Origin: Amylostereum areolatum
Lineage: Eukaryota > Basidiomycota > Agaricomycetes > Russulales > Stereaceae
Length of the DNA stretch: 64,000 bases
NCBI GenBank assembly: GCA_012932865.1
Contig: SAXG01000021.1
Coordinates: 434,001 to 498,000 of the forward strand
Reading direction: 5' to 3'
The notes beneath the pieces were generated by a model. It was not told where the DNA came from. It did not search any database and saw only the letters and a program-made list of their open reading frames with translations. Below, one piece after another: positions 1 to 12,447 of this stretch; the first letter of the stretch is position 1, and every line of letters begins with the position of its first letter. The position numbers were made by a program, and so were the translations under genes.

Positions 1-563
1 GTGCATCGATGTCAGATGGAAGGCCTGGTACTGTTGTGCGCGAGAGTGGCACGGAGACAGGAAGACCAGGGGGAAGGAACATGGTGCGGGGAGATGCGGC
101 TAGTAGGCGACTGTGAAACCCGGAGGTTTAAAAAAGGAGAAGGGCGTGGAGGGGGCGTGACTGGCGGAGTGGTGGAGTGGATGTGCGGTGGGTGTTCAAG
201 AAAGGGCGCCAGGCGAAGAAGAGGAGTGGTGCAATGAGGCGTGCGCTTTGAAGGCGTATTGTGGTTCAGACCAGCAACCACGAGTACATTCTAGACCGTT
301 CCAAGTTCGCAAGCGCACGCCGCACAGCACCGGTCCAAACATCGGTGGGGTTCAATTGGGGGCCATGGCGACGCCGTTGTCGAGGGCGGAGAAGCAAGTT
401 CGACCTCGTTGTCAAAGCGTGTTGAGGGGCGGAAGAAGGAAGCGTGAGACAGTCGTCGCCTCCATCATCGGCGACACGCGCCTACGCCCCGCCGGCGACC
501 GCGTCCAAGTTGAATCCAACCCGCCTCAGCCTCCCGCTTACTTGACCATTGTCTGCATCGACC
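1..563. other. 5' flank of APM1, no gene seen
   Basis: Short open frames exist on both strands but none shows splice-consistent coding sequence or a recognisable motif. The stretch ends at the APM1 start codon and presumably holds its promoter. The last 60 bases before the ATG are pyrimidine-rich, as is common for fungal leaders. Confidence 0.5.
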
Positions 564-2267
564 ATGGCCAGCCTAATCGCTATTCTCGACCTCAAAGGAA
601 AACCTCTCATCCAGCGTTCTTACCGCGACGATGTCTCGCCTACATACATCGAACGCTTCCTCCCCCTCATCCTCGAGATCGAAGAGGAGGGCCAACAAGT
701 CACCCCCTGTTTCTCAAACCAGGGCATCAACTACATGCACATTCGACATTCAAATCTTTACCGTCCGTGCCATCTACCGTCGCCTTTGTTTCCTTCTCAT
801 CCTTCCCACCCGTAGTTCTTGCCCTTTCCCGGCGTAACTCCAATGCCGCAGAGATCATCCTCTTCCTCCACCGTCTTTCCCAAGTCCTCGTCGAATATTT
901 CAAGGAACTCGAGGAGGAGTCTATCCGCGACAACTTTGTCATCATCTATGAGCTCCTTGACGAGATGATCGACTTTGGCTACCCCCAAACCACGGAGAGC
1001 AAGATCCTTCAGGAGTGCGTGGTCTCCCTCCGTTTTTGCCCTGGACCTAACCTCTTACCACCAGGTTCATCACACAAGATGCACACAAACTCGAACTACA
1101 GGCCCAACAGAAATCATCCGCAATGACCCTCACCAATGCAGTCTCATGGCGACCAGAAGGTATTCGTTACAGGAAGAACGAGGTCTTCCTGGATGTCATC
1201 GAGAGCGTCAACCTTCTTGTGCGTCTCCCCCTCGATACATTGCCTTTGTTCTTTTGACCATGGATAGTACAGGTCAACGCGAACGGCAACGTCGTGCGGT
1301 CCGAGATTCTTGGTGCCGTCAAAATGAAGTGCTACCTTTCTGGCATGCCCGAACTTCGACTGGGTCTGAACGACAAAGTCATGTTCGAGACGACAGGACG
1401 TAGTACGTGACCCTCTAACTGATCCTCACCCCACGTATAACCAACAGCGTTCGTTTCCCAGCCGCACGGGGCAAGTCCATCGAACTCGAAGATGTCAAAT
1501 TCCATCAATGCGTCCGCCTCTCTCGATTCGAAAACGACCGCACAATATCGTTCATTCCACCAGACGGCGAGTTCGAGCTCATGTCGTACCGCCTTTCGCA
1601 ATCCGTCAAGCCGCTCGTGTGGGTCGAAGCCGCGGTGGAGAACCATAAGGGTAGCAGAGTGGAGTACATGGTCAAGGTCCGCGCGCAGTTCAAACGGAGA
1701 AGCACGGCCAACAACGTCGAGATCTACGTACCCGTGCCGGACGATGCAGACAGCCCTAAGTTCAGGGTATGTGTTCCTCCTCCCCGCCTTGGGGTCCTTC
1801 TGACCACCCCCACTCAGGCGTCAACAGGCTCCGTTCAATATGCACCGGACAAATCTGCGTTCATCTGGAAGATTAAGCAGCTAGGCGGTGGCCGCGACTT
1901 CCTCATGCGTGCGCACTTTGGCCTCCCCAGCGTGAAATCCGGTATGTTCTCCTGGCGTCGCCCCATCGCTCTCCTCTGAACTTTATCCTGCACAAGCAGA
2001 AGCCGACGTCGAGAGGCGACCACCCATCACAGTGAAATTCGAGATTCCGTACTTCACCGTGTCCGGTATTCAGGTCCGATACCTGAAGATCGTGGAGAAG
2101 AGTGGGTACCAGGCCCTTCCCTGGGTTCGATACATTACACAGAATGGCGACGATTACAGGTGCGTTTCCGGTTGCGTTTCGGTTTTTTGGAGGAGGGTCT
2201 TGATTCCGGGTTTCGCAGTCTACGCACGGCATTGGAGAAAGGCAGCGCGCCGATAGTGCCCATGTAA
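564..2267 (+). CDS. apm1: AP-1 clathrin adaptor complex subunit mu-1
   Basis: Medium (mu) chain of the AP-1 adaptor, which selects cargo with YxxPhi tyrosine signals into clathrin vesicles at the trans-Golgi and endosomes. Eight exons join in frame: 564-762, 816-1014, 1065-1218, 1273-1402, 1462-1766, 1818-1941, 2000-2159 and 2219-2267. The protein is about 440 residues, the normal family length. The N-terminal longin-like part starts MASLIAILDLKGKPLIQRSY. The C-terminal mu-homology domain contains the stretches WRPEGIRYRKNEVFLDVIES and QLGGGRDFLMRAHFGLPSV and ends TALEKGSAPIVPM. The near-identity of these stretches to fungal and animal mu-1 makes AP-1 more likely than AP-2 or AP-3. It converges on the ferredoxin gene, with 240 bp between stop codons. 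All junctions are GT-AG and no frame break was found. Confidence 0.97.
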
Positions 2268-2507
2268 ATTTGGCCCCTGTTTATAGACACTGCATATTCC
2301 GCATTCGGTTTGTTTGTGTGGCCGAGATACCCAACCTCCGCAACGAAGCTCTCTATCGCCCGAACAGCATGCTTGGATTGATGAAGTGTCGTGGTCATTA
2401 AGATGTCTGATAGTAGGCGCATGCATGCGTATGGATACCCTCGCTCCTTCTACGGCTTCAATGTGGTGTTGGTTTCTTGCCTGTCCCGAGATATCGCACG
2501 GTCAGCC

Positions 2508-3301
<794 letters not shown>

Positions 3302-4873
3302 TTCAAAAAGTCGTGTAAATGATAGTAAAGGTGAACAGATGGCAAGGAACCAGCGAGGTAGGAATGGAGGAGTGAAGTCCCGTACGGACGCGGTGACGGA
3401 CGCGGAGGTCGTACAGTAAAACGCGAGTTCCGACGTCACTTCGCGGCCCACGCAATTTCAAACTTGGCTCAGGTTTCCCAGCACGTGGTCGTATCGCGTC
3501 TTCCCCTCAACTTGATTCAGAGTTACTTTCTGATGGTCGAGGGCAGACAGTGTTCGGAGACGCAGACACAAAAATTCCTTTGGTCCAATCGGCGTTACTC
3601 CCAGCGCGCATATCTCACTTCGCCTTGTAGATGTTCCATTATGTTCCTTAGTAAGGTAGGTCTCCTTCCACGGCGGAAGAGCACTGTGCGACGTCCGAGA
3701 ACAACCGTGAGCTTATTCTGTCTCGCGATGGCATAGGGGCTTGAATCCCGTGTCATCTGACTTGAGGCTCAATCGCGAAGCGTTGGAATCAGGAAAGCGG
3801 TCACGGTTTTCGGGGCGGAAGAAGGCTTGGGATAGTGCTCCAGGCGCTTTCTTGAAGGTCCACACCCTTCTTGTCAGGTCGGCGGGTTCACCCTGTACTC
3901 CGGAGATCCTGGAGTAACGCCAGCGGAGCACGCCACTGCCGGGTGTGCTAAGCACTCGCATGTAGCCGGGGACACCCCCGCGGAGGCCGATTTAGCGCGT
4001 TTGATCGAAGGTTGAGTCAACCATCTGCAAGTATAGATTTGAGTTGTAGCGCAGTCCTCTGTGGCGGAGTTAGTATAGTTGTATAATGAAGAAGAGAAGG
4101 AACAAACATATGCGACTCGTGGTCTTCATGAAACGCGCAAGGCTGCTATAGAGAAACATTCGCAATGGCCGAGCCCCTTCAGGCTGTGGTCGCGGGAACG
4201 TCACTGATCATACAGCGGCGCACAAAGGGCGATAGACGCGTGCCGACCGTGTACCGCCGCGATTGAGTCTGGAGCCGTGAGACGAGCTGTTTTCTACTGG
4301 ATGTTCCACGACGAAGACATGTATAGAACGATCCCGGACGAAAGAACATACATTTAGCCGCTATAATCTGGAAGCTGCAGGCTGCATCTTATTCAATACA
4401 GCCGAAGCGACGATGCGGCCAGAATCCCTGTCCAAAATCTAGGTTCGGAAAATTGGTTAGAGTGGGGAAAATCCGGAGGCCACAATTGTTAACGCAGACC
4501 TCACACCGCGAAGTCATGATGCGACTCCCTAATGACACCGACGTGCTGACTATATGTAGGGTCGCCCCTCTGCACTCAACGGTTCAGTATTGGGGACGAC
4601 GAGAGCGCCACTGAAACGCGCTCACGGTGGTGCCGGTGAATGGTACGTTATCTGCATGCTCTGCGTCACCCCAACCCCGTTAACGTTCCGCTCCAGACCA
4701 AGCGCGACAAGAGGGGTTGAAGCGCAGCTATGCAAACAGCCGACTAGTTAATTCCGGTGTGTGCAACATGAATATCAACATACTTGTCAACCAGATAACC
4801 TATACATCCTCCGTGCATCATCCCCGCACCGTTCAACATGTCTGTATCCGCGTCGCGCTCAAGTCAGAACGTT
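3302..4873. other. Intergenic, no supported gene
   Basis: No open frame here joins by consensus splice sites into a convincing protein. I looked for a tRNA around 3700-3780 and 4020-4090, where short TTGAATCC-like and GTAGCGCAGT-like strings occur. The cloverleaf stems do not form. It contains the upstream region of the ferredoxin gene. Confidence 0.45.
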
Positions 4874-5194
4874 TCACGGCCAGAAATAAGAGTAACACCC
4901 ACGGTTTGTGACCGCTAACTCGCAGACGACCCTCGCCTCGAGATACCTCCCCTTCCCCCCTAGATCGACCTCGATGAACCTCACCGCCTTGCCGACTTCT
5001 GCACCGAATGTGTCGTCGCCCCCGACCCCGTACGCCGCAAAAGTGTTGCATACAAGACGCTTCGTTCGTTCCGACGCACTTCCCCCGATTCTGGTAACGA
5101 CGGCCTCGCAATCTGGCAGCGATTCGGGATCGACCCAGGCGTTATTCGGTTGCGTGGGTCCAGCCGGGTGCGTGTAGAAAGTTAGCGGAGACAT
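4874..5194 (-). CDS. Small protein of unknown function (106 aa)
   Basis: Uninterrupted 106-residue frame beginning MSPLTFYTHPAGPTQPNNAW and ending YSYFWP. I do not recognise a family. It has no signal peptide or membrane segment, is mildly acidic, and has a Gly-rich middle (AAYGVGGDDTF). The same frame is open up to an ATG at 5296, but a TATA box at 5307-5316 lies only about a dozen bases before that codon. The second ATG, about 115 bp downstream of the TATA box, is therefore the better start. The TATA placement is the main reason to believe the gene; a chance frame in GC-rich DNA remains possible. Confidence 0.45.
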   Translation of the reverse strand: MSPLTFYTHPAGPTQPNNAWVDPESLPDCEAVVTRIGGSASERTKRLVCNTFAAYGVGGDDTFGAEVGKAVRFIEVDLGGKGRYLEARVVCELAVTNRGCYSYFWP

Positions 5195-5306
5195 ATTGAT
5201 AATGGGCGTGAGATCAGCTGGAGGGAGCTGCGTGGATAGATGCACTGAAAAAGCAACACGGAGAGGTCGAAGAGGGAAGTGGGCTTCGACGGTCATTGTG
5301 CCTTCG

Positions 5307-5316
5307 TTTTATATAG
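5307..5316 (-). promoter_or_regulatory. TATA box for the small unknown gene
   Basis: Minus-strand CTATATAAAA. Its distance to the ATG at 5194 fits a leader of roughly 80 bases. Confidence 0.5.
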
Positions 5317-5860
5317 GGCCTGGAAGTCCACGGAACGCACGTATCTTCTCCCGAGAAGTGCTTGTGATTATGTCTTAAGATTGGTCGGAGCGCAACAGCC
5401 TGATAGCCCGGGGTCCCTGCTCTCGTACAGGGCGTAAGCCGTTATTCAGCTCGAGTTGGAACAGGAGGTGTAGCCCAGGATGCTCGTTCCCATGGAACAG
5501 TAAATATGCAGACACGGTGATGGATTGTGAAGCGGTGAGTAAGACTGTCAAAAGGTCCGAACAAGCACATGAGCAGGCGAGAGAAACGCAGGTAAAGTGA
5601 CGTACATGTGCAGAGGAGCCAGGCGACGGATAATCATCCCACGATGTCTCGTTAAAGTCATTTACGCCACAATAGCCACGATTTATCCTTCTCTGACCCC
5701 ATTGGGATCAAGGTCCTCGGGTATTGAACCAACACATCGACATCGATACGCGCTAGTACTCGAGTACAATTGTCACAGAGGAGGACCGAAGATCATGACA
5801 CCGACTCGGCGATGTGAAAACAAATACAGCCGAACAATATCCGACGACGGACCCACTGAC
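5317..5860. other. Intergenic, no supported gene
   Basis: A 157-residue plus-strand frame starting at 5597 runs antisense into the CDC20 3' end and has no recognisable feature. I see no other gene. The region holds the 3' flank of CDC20 and the upstream flank of the small unknown gene. Confidence 0.45.
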
Positions 5861-7639
5861 CTAACGCAGGGCCAAGATCCCAGAACCAGTCACTCCACCT
5901 CTGACCTCCTTCGTATCTTTCTTCTTCTTCGCAGCGGGCACCTCCCAAATCCTCCAGAATTTGAGATTCTCATCGCCAGCGCCCGTGCACACGACATCAC
6001 CAGCAGGGCTGATGCAGCTGAACAATACACGCTGGTCATGCGCGTCTCGGATCTCCGCAACTCGTTCTAGGGAAGGGTAGGCGTGTACCATGATCGAATG
6101 GTTCGGATAGCCGTGGGTGGTAAGGAACTCCTTCCTATGGGGCGACCATATCACGGACGTGACCTGGGCAGGGGTTTTCAATGTGTGAAGCCGCGCGCCA
6201 GTGGTGCTGTTCCAAACGTTGACAGTTGCGTCGTTGGTACCACCCCCACTTGCCAAAAGGGAAGGCTGCCAAGGGCACCACGCAATTGCCTGAAATCGAA
6301 GAGGTCGTCAGCATATCTAGGCTCTCGCGCGTTTAGATAAAAAATTGTCACCTTCACTGCCGCGGTATGGTTTCTCTTCGTCCACTTCGCCACCCCCCGC
6401 GCGCCCTCGCCAACGTCGCCCAACCTGCCATCCCAAATGTTGACAACATTGTCGTTCCCACCACTAGCAATCAACTCCCCATCCTCCCTCCACTTAAGAC
6501 CGCAGACCTCTCCTGTATGGCCAATCAACTCCATGACTTTGTGGCGAGCGATGCGAACATCATGGTGCCAGATACTGCCATCGATGCAGCCGGAACTTAG
6601 GATATGGCCATGCCAGCTGAGTGTCGCGACCTGACCTTGATGGCCACCCATAGAACGGAGCTTTTGGCCCGACTCAATATCCCACAACTCGACTTCGCCC
6701 GTACCCGCACCGACGCCCAGGTATGCGCCATCATTGGAGAAATCGACAGAGGATATAAAGGAGCCTTCCGGCGCCGCGCCGACGTGGGTGACTTCCCCGG
6801 TGTCTGCCTTCCAGATGTACGTGTGCTCGCCAAGAGCGATGGCCACGACGTTCAACACGGACCAGCTGAGGAGATTAAGGTAGAAGTCATCCACCACGCC
6901 CGGAGCGTCGAGTACACGTTCGGGTTGGGTGGGAATCTTCCGAGTTTTATTCGTGGTCGCGCCTGTGGATGATGCCACCGAGCCTGGGCGAGCGTAGAGA
7001 GGCCGGGCGAATTCACGTTGCTGTGCGAGGGTGTTATCGGAAGCAGCGGGTGGCGCCTCGTGGTAGGCCAACACGCGTTTGTTGAGGGGGACGCCAGTAG
7101 CCTCCACGAGCCTTGCGGTGTGGCCAGGCGAGGCAGACTGCGGATTGAGCGACATCACGTCAAACGTAGCTGCCACCTCCGTCTCCTCTCGGTTCGTGAT
7201 AAATCGATCTCTAGTATCACGCTGGGAGAGGGTATGTCAGGAGCTGGAAGGTAGAGGGCGATATATTACACACATTGACGGCTGGTGTCGATTTCGACCG
7301 CTTGATCTCCGCCTTTGGAGGCGGGACATAGTCTCGGGATACGACGTTGAGCTTGGACTCAATGCCTCCCTTGCGAATAACGCCTGCATTGGCCTGACGC
7401 TGAAGGGATGCAGAGACAGGAATGCTTCCTGTGGTGGCACGCTTCACGGGAGATGGAGGTCTGGAGATGAAGGGATTTGTAGTGTCGCCCACTGAGAACT
7501 TGGACTGCTTTCCGCCTGTTTTGGTTGGGGAAGAGATGAAGACATTATTGAGACCGGCGATGACGGAGGGGGTGAGAGGAGTTTTTGCGGCATCGGAACG
7601 AGAGCGGTGGCGGGAGGGGGTCTTTGGAAGGTAGCTCAT
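5861..7639 (-). CDS. cdc20: APC/C activator protein Cdc20 (Fizzy)
   Basis: WD40 co-activator that brings substrates to the anaphase-promoting complex and is the target of the spindle checkpoint. Three exons: 7639-7274, 7221-6352 and 6289-5861, giving 554 residues. The splice at 7273/7222 creates the C-box DRFITNRE, required for APC/C binding, just before VAATFDVMSLNPQ. A KRVLAYHEAPP segment sits where Cdc20 proteins carry the KILR-type motif. PERVLDAPGVVDDFYLNLLSW then opens a seven-bladed WD40 propeller with clear repeat ends such as NVVNIWD and ENLKFWRIWE. The N-terminus is basic and rich in SP/TP sites. Cdc20 is preferred over Cdh1 because of this spacing and the DAPGVVDDFY start of the propeller. 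The chain ends ILALR, not with the usual Ile-Arg tail. Confidence 0.94.
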
Positions 7640-8391
7640 GGCGAGGTGGCGGTCGGAAGAAAGGAAGAGGATCGTTTCAAACCAAATTCGAGATCAGTCT
7701 GCGCCGACCGACGCGTTCAAACCGAACACCACGTGAGGGCGGCGAGGCGCCCTCACCTTGTCACAGGGTGTGACCAAGCCCCGAACGCTCGGCGACGGCG
7801 CCAGACTTCAAGCTTCACGCGTCACGGCGTTCCTTCAAGTACGTTCATATCATGTTGGTTTATTCTGACGGCTTTGTACAGATATGGGACAGGTAATTCA
7901 AGTCAGCGTGTGGAAAGGCCGACCCTTACGGACGTTGTTGCTGGTCAAATCAGAAAGGGCGTCGGAACCACTGGCTGCTGGCAGTGCAGTGTACAGTGTG
8001 CACGCCATCCAATGGCTACTACCAATAAGCACCTCCAGACGTCGACCTTGGCATATAATTCAGTGAGTTATCGTCAAGCTCCCTCACCGTCCTGTGACTC
8101 TCTAACTTTCATGTCTCAAAGAGGTTCCCTGGCCAACCTATACTTACTGTGAAGCGTGAGCACTGGTACCCACACGTGCGAACCCTATCCGTGCGGTTGG
8201 GTCGAATATATACTGATGTCTTCATTTTATGTAGGTCAACCCCTTGGATCCATTGTATGCGCCTCGTTCCCGTTTCTCGACCTTCCTTATCTCGGTTTCG
8301 TGTCGCCTCGATGCGGCGCGATGTCGGAGACAGTCCACCGTCATTTTCGCGATGTCCGTTCGAACGGCCTTCGCAAAAACCACCTTCCATT
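7640..8391. other. CDC20 upstream region, no supported gene
   Basis: Overlapping plus-strand frames (7607-8152, 8149-8601) lack any family motif and change frame without credible splice sites. I treat them as chance frames. The CDC20 promoter must lie at the left end. Confidence 0.45.
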
Positions 8392-9736
8392 CTAATACTG
8401 GCGGGCAATCTTTGGTGTAACTCGAATGCCCATGTTATTCTTCCGGTATCGGAATTTCAACTGAGAGGGTACCAACAGGATATATTGGCAGTGCCCGAGA
8501 CCCGAAAAGATACAACAACGCCCCAGACCATAACCAATCATCACCTTGACCATCCTCACCACTTGAGCCCAGCGACATCCATGCTCTTTGTTACGCGATG
8601 AACGTACTGTTACGGCGCTCTCCGGTCTGGCCACATCCACAGCATCCCAGTATCCTTCGGCGACGGCGCTTGTCCTGGGAGATGGTCCACCTTGAACCCA
8701 CGCCACGGACCCCGGTGCGCTACTCCTGCGCTTGTGCCCCTTGGCTGAGCTAGCTTCAGACTCGCTGGTCCTGGACGACGCCATGGATGTTCCCGAGGCC
8801 CTGTAAGGATCTGCATTCTGCCGCACGAGGTTTATGGACGGAGACAAGAGAGCCTGGTAACGCATCGGCACCGGAGGAACCGGAGGAGGAGGAGGAGAGA
8901 AGGCTGGCGCTGGTGTGGGAGGAGGGCTGAAGCGCGCGATGGACGCAGGGTCGATGATCCCAGGAGGAGGTGGGTTCGTTACAGAGAGGTCGATTTCGGT
9001 GAATTCTGACTTCTCTAGATCGGTTGCGACCAGGCTAGGTTGGCGGATGGATTTTGTGTCCCATCTGATGTCCTCGCTCCCACGTCGACTCGCCAGACTG
9101 TTCGGATGCCTACGTCTCTTCAGACCGTTGCTGATCATCTTCACGACAGTGACAAGAATGACGATTCCTATGATGGATCCGAGGATGGAACCGATAACGG
9201 CAATCTTCCCGTGGTGGGCGTCGGACTGCGCCACCTCCTCCGCCGGCCAAGCTGCAGTCTCCGTAGGTCTAGCAGAGGTAAAATGGGTAACAGAAAAAGG
9301 TTCCAGAGGAATTTGTGGTGCATCCGTTGCGGCGGGCATATGGTTGTGAGTTTGTGTTGTGGTTGCCTGAGCAGTGGGGGTAGACGTCGTCCGCCGGCGC
9401 CGTGACGGGTTCGACGTTGAAGAGCTTGACGGTCTTGGCTACGGGAGATACCTCGCGCTTAGCAGCGGCGGAATGCCAGCGGCTATGTCTTGAGTAGCGA
9501 GGGTTGTAGGTGGGTCTTGGGATAGCCGGGTCCTGAGCACCTAAACCGGCGAGCTGCATACCGCCGAGCACAGGTATAGGAGAAGGACGTCCGCGACGGT
9601 AGATGGATGACGGCTGCGAGGCTTTTGGAGACACGAGCTGTGGTCCAGATCCATAATGTGGAGCGGCGTCGGCGGGTGCGAGGAGAGCGGGAAGTGCGAC
9701 CAAGATGAACGCCAGGTAGGCAAGAAAGGTAGGCAT
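8392..9736 (-). CDS. Single-pass type I membrane protein, Thr-rich stem (frame break)
   Basis: Family not recognised. The start at 9736 gives a signal peptide (MPTFLAYLAFILVALPALLA). A basic Ser/Pro region and a Thr-rich stem (TTSTPTAQATTTQT) follow. One membrane segment, IAVIGSILGSIIGIVILVTV, ends in KRRR, and the cytosolic tail is Pro- and Ser-rich. This layout resembles fungal wall-sensor or mucin-like membrane proteins, which is inference only. Signal peptide and stem are in different frames. Removing one C near 9391 joins them cleanly, and no intron longer than about 49 bases can do so. Near the 3' end, a good donor at 8607 and acceptor at 8461 frame an in-frame 147-base stretch that may be an intron, so the tail length is uncertain. 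Confidence 0.6.
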
Positions 9737-10573
9737 GATTGGTTGAATGATGGTGGTGCCGTGTGGGCGTGGATGATATGGATAGGACTGATGGTCGTGC
9801 GGGGTTGGCGGGTTCCTTCGACGGTGGTGGTCGTCGCGGATGAAAGGGACGAATCTAGCACGCCGAACGAGTAAGTATCTCTCGAGAACAAACAGTGTAC
9901 AAACAAGAGCGCGTTCATCACGTGCTAGGACGCGCTCATACTCATTAAAGTCAACCCACGCGTCGCGGTTTCTCATCTTACTCACCTACTTAACGCACCT
10001 TTCCGCCGAGGCCCTCTGCGCTGCAAGACCGTTTACTGGGCCGCCGTCATTGCGGAGCAACCCCGCGTCGAGAGCCTTAGGCAGGTTTCCTGCGACAGTA
10101 TCTTCACTCCCACGAGGAGAATAATCGGCTTCAAAGTTCGATCCTTTGGCAACGCTTCTGATCACATGGGTAGTGCTCGACCGTCGATGCCGACTCTCCG
10201 AGGTTCCGATGAAGATCCCTTCCTGCTGGCTCATAGAAGGCCAGGCATGCAGCGGCGACTCTCGTTCGAGAGGCCCTGCTGCCCCCCTGCCACGCTGGCT
10301 TATACAGCAGAAGAACCCCGTTCTCGTAAGGTTTGCCCCATAAGTTTTGCTCCATTCGTAGTTTTTAACCCACCCTAGGTCATGCAGCCCCATGTATCCT
10401 CGAACTTCTCGACCAGGTTAACTGCCTCGTTACAAGTCATGCTACTCTCCATACCTTATGGTTATTTCGCTGTGCGCCGTGCTTTGTCCGACATCCTCAC
10501 GATTCTTGGCCGGCATCATTCTTTTCGGCCGTCACTCGGCTACCTCATCTCAGCTACATGCATTTTGCGAAGG
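9737..10573. other. Divergent promoter region, no supported gene
   Basis: Lies between the minus-strand membrane protein and the plus-strand dioxygenase-like gene, so it probably holds both promoters. Open frames on both strands are short and lack motifs. Confidence 0.45.
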
Positions 10574-10581
10574 TATAAAAA
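10574..10581 (+). promoter_or_regulatory. TATA box of the dioxygenase-like gene
   Basis: TATAAAAA about 75 bp before the ATG at 10654. Confidence 0.6.
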
Positions 10582-10653
10582 GGGTGGTGGAGATGGACTG
10601 GCTCTGCAGCATCTCTATCAGTACTTCACACAAGTTCCTTTTACTGGATAATC

Positions 10654-11850
10654 ATGTTTTTCAAGGCTTCTTTTGTCTCTCTCCTCGCTCTCGCTGGTCT
10701 CGCATCGGGTTTGTATCTTCTTTGACCTCACGTAGCGTATGCCGATCCTTCGTTCAGCCATCCCTACAAAACGGGCTCTCTACCAGCGGCTTAACAACGT
10801 ATGTGTGCCGCAGTACTCTGAGCTGGACGCATCTCTTACTTTGGGCAGGACACATGCGTTACTGCTCCGTCGACTGACATTGGTACGCGCCGTTTGCCCA
10901 CTTTTCAACCGGCGTCGCGTTGACCTCCCGTACTATCGTTAGGTCAAGACTGGACCGCCAACGCTGTAAGTTTCAGCTGACCGTCATCGATGCCATCGTC
11001 TGAACCACATGCTTTACAGCCCGTGTCTGCGAACATCGCCGGCGGCCAAGAGTAGGTGCCCCCCTCCTCGCTTCGATTTACGGAGCCCAATATCTTCGCA
11101 GGGGTGTTTCAATGATCCTCGATATCGGCGTTATGGACACTACCTCGTGTCAGGCTTTGCCCAACGTGCTCGTCGAAGTTTGGGCACGTAAGCCTCCTCA
11201 TTTTCATGCGCTTCTGAACGTCCTAACACGGTGATCGTCCTTTACCTTAGCAAACGAGGTCGGCACTTATGGCGACTTCCTCCGTGGTGCGACGATGACC
11301 GACGCGAACGGCATCGCCGAGTTCAACATGATCTTCCCCGGATTCACCTCCGCGGGCGCAAACCATATCAACGTGCTCGTGCATCACGAGGGCGTCACCT
11401 CTACTGACGGTACGTCCCCCCACCGTTCAGACCACATGTGCTCATTTCAACTTCTCGAACCACCGGGCGGGCAGGCGTCACATCGGTTATGCATGTTGGG
11501 CAGCTCTTCTTCACGGACCAGTGGACGAACATCGTTAGCATGTACAATGGCTACGCAGCGAACTACCAACACGCGGATCATGAACAACAACGACTCCGAA
11601 TTCGTAAAGGCTAATGGCAACGCCTACTACCCCGTCCTCGAGTAAGTCTAATTTATGCCTGAGATTGGGATATGTATTTCAGGACTTTTCCCTGACCCCA
11701 CTTGCAGCATTGAAGAAATCAACGACGACTGGCCGGAGGGTGTCTCCGGCTACATCAGTATGTCCTGACCATCACCCAGTGGATTGACCCAACCTAACCT
11801 CATTATTTTCAGCTATCGGTGTCAATCCATCCGCGAACAACCCGATCTGA
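10654..11850 (+). CDS. Secreted intradiol ring-cleavage dioxygenase-like protein (frame break)
   Basis: Belongs to the extracellular catechol-type intradiol dioxygenase-like family of fungi, non-haem Fe(III) beta-sandwich proteins that open catecholic rings. The signal peptide is MFFKASFVSLLALAGLASA. At least eight short introns are needed. The first exons join as NDTCVTAPSTDIGQDW, then VSMILDIGVMDTTSCQALPN and VEVWAPNEVGTYGDFLRGA. HINVLVHHEG and HVGQLFF supply His positions expected for iron ligands. I could not place both ligand tyrosines with certainty. The last exon ends YITIGVNPSANNPI. After NIVSMYNGYAAN the frame is lost. Dropping one T at 11564 restores TNTRIMNNNDSEF and the rest of the gene, so this is a one-base insertion, not an intron. 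Confidence 0.8.
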
Positions 11851-12100
11851 GCGTGGTGCTTTGATATACTGCATTGGAGTTGGGAAAAGTTTCTGCTTAT
11901 CTGTTGTACAAAACTGTATACTGTACATTGATGGTCGTGGATAGCGCGCTCACACGCGAGCAGTGGCGAGAAAGTGTAGGAGATAAAGAATTCGGCAGTC
12001 CATTGAGGTGAGCGACAAACACAGCGACGAGAGTCCGAACGGGGGAGGGGCATGTGGAAGGGCGTAATAATTGTTACAGGGGTGTGAATGGTGGGCTTGT

Positions 12101-12397
12101 TTAGCAACAGCAGCACGGGATTGGGATAATCCAGCAGACGCTTCCGTCCTGATCAACTGGTAAGCCGAAGTCCGAGGAAAGAGAGAAGCTGCAAATACTC
12201 ACAGGACACGGGACACATCCACCACGCAAACGCTCTGCACGACCTTCCTGCTTTGCAGGAGCTCCACTGACCACCATTGGAGAAGCGGCCCCGGGTTGTT
12301 GTGTTTGTATGGGGATTGTCTCCGTAGTATCGGCAATGCGTCGTACGTCGTGAGCGTGGGCGGAGGGCGGGTAAGAGATGTTGGAGGATGTAGACAT
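12101..12397 (-). CDS. 80-residue protein with a four-cysteine tail
   Basis: Two exons, 12397-12203 and 12148-12101, split by a GT-AG intron with donor GTGAGT. Splicing gives 80 residues starting MSTSSNISYPPSAH and ending DGSVCWIIPIPCCCC. An Arg/Lys-rich ERLRGG segment leads into CVPCPDG. There is no signal peptide. The tail has seven cysteines in the last 20 residues, four of them terminal, next to the hydrophobic WIIPIP. This could be an S-acylated membrane anchor or a metal-binding end. I recall similar short C-rich tails in agaricomycete predictions but cannot name a family. A TATA box at 12442-12447 supports the start. Its gene converges on the dioxygenase-like gene. Confidence 0.7.
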   Translation of the reverse strand: MSTSSNISYPPSAHAHDVRRIADTTETIPIQTQQPGAASPMVVSGAPAKQEGRAERLRGGCVPCPVSICSFSLSSDFGLPVDQDGSVCWIIPIPCCCC

Positions 12398-12441
12398 GAT
12401 GGTGGGATGTGGTGGTGGGAGAGAGAGGACGAGGAGAGAAG

Positions 12442-12447
12442 TTTATA
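12442..12447 (-). promoter_or_regulatory. TATA box of the Cys-tail gene
   Basis: Minus-strand TATAAA about 45 bp before the ATG at 12397. Confidence 0.5.

Noticed and set aside
3700..4090. tRNA genes in the ferredoxin upstream region
   Set aside because: Short tRNA-like strings occur, but acceptor and T-arm stems cannot be paired.
9370..9412. A 19-base or 40-49-base intron joining the two frames of the membrane protein
   Set aside because: The 19-base version is too short for spliceosomal removal and the longer ones use poor donors. One extra base explains the frames and keeps the Thr-rich stem intact.
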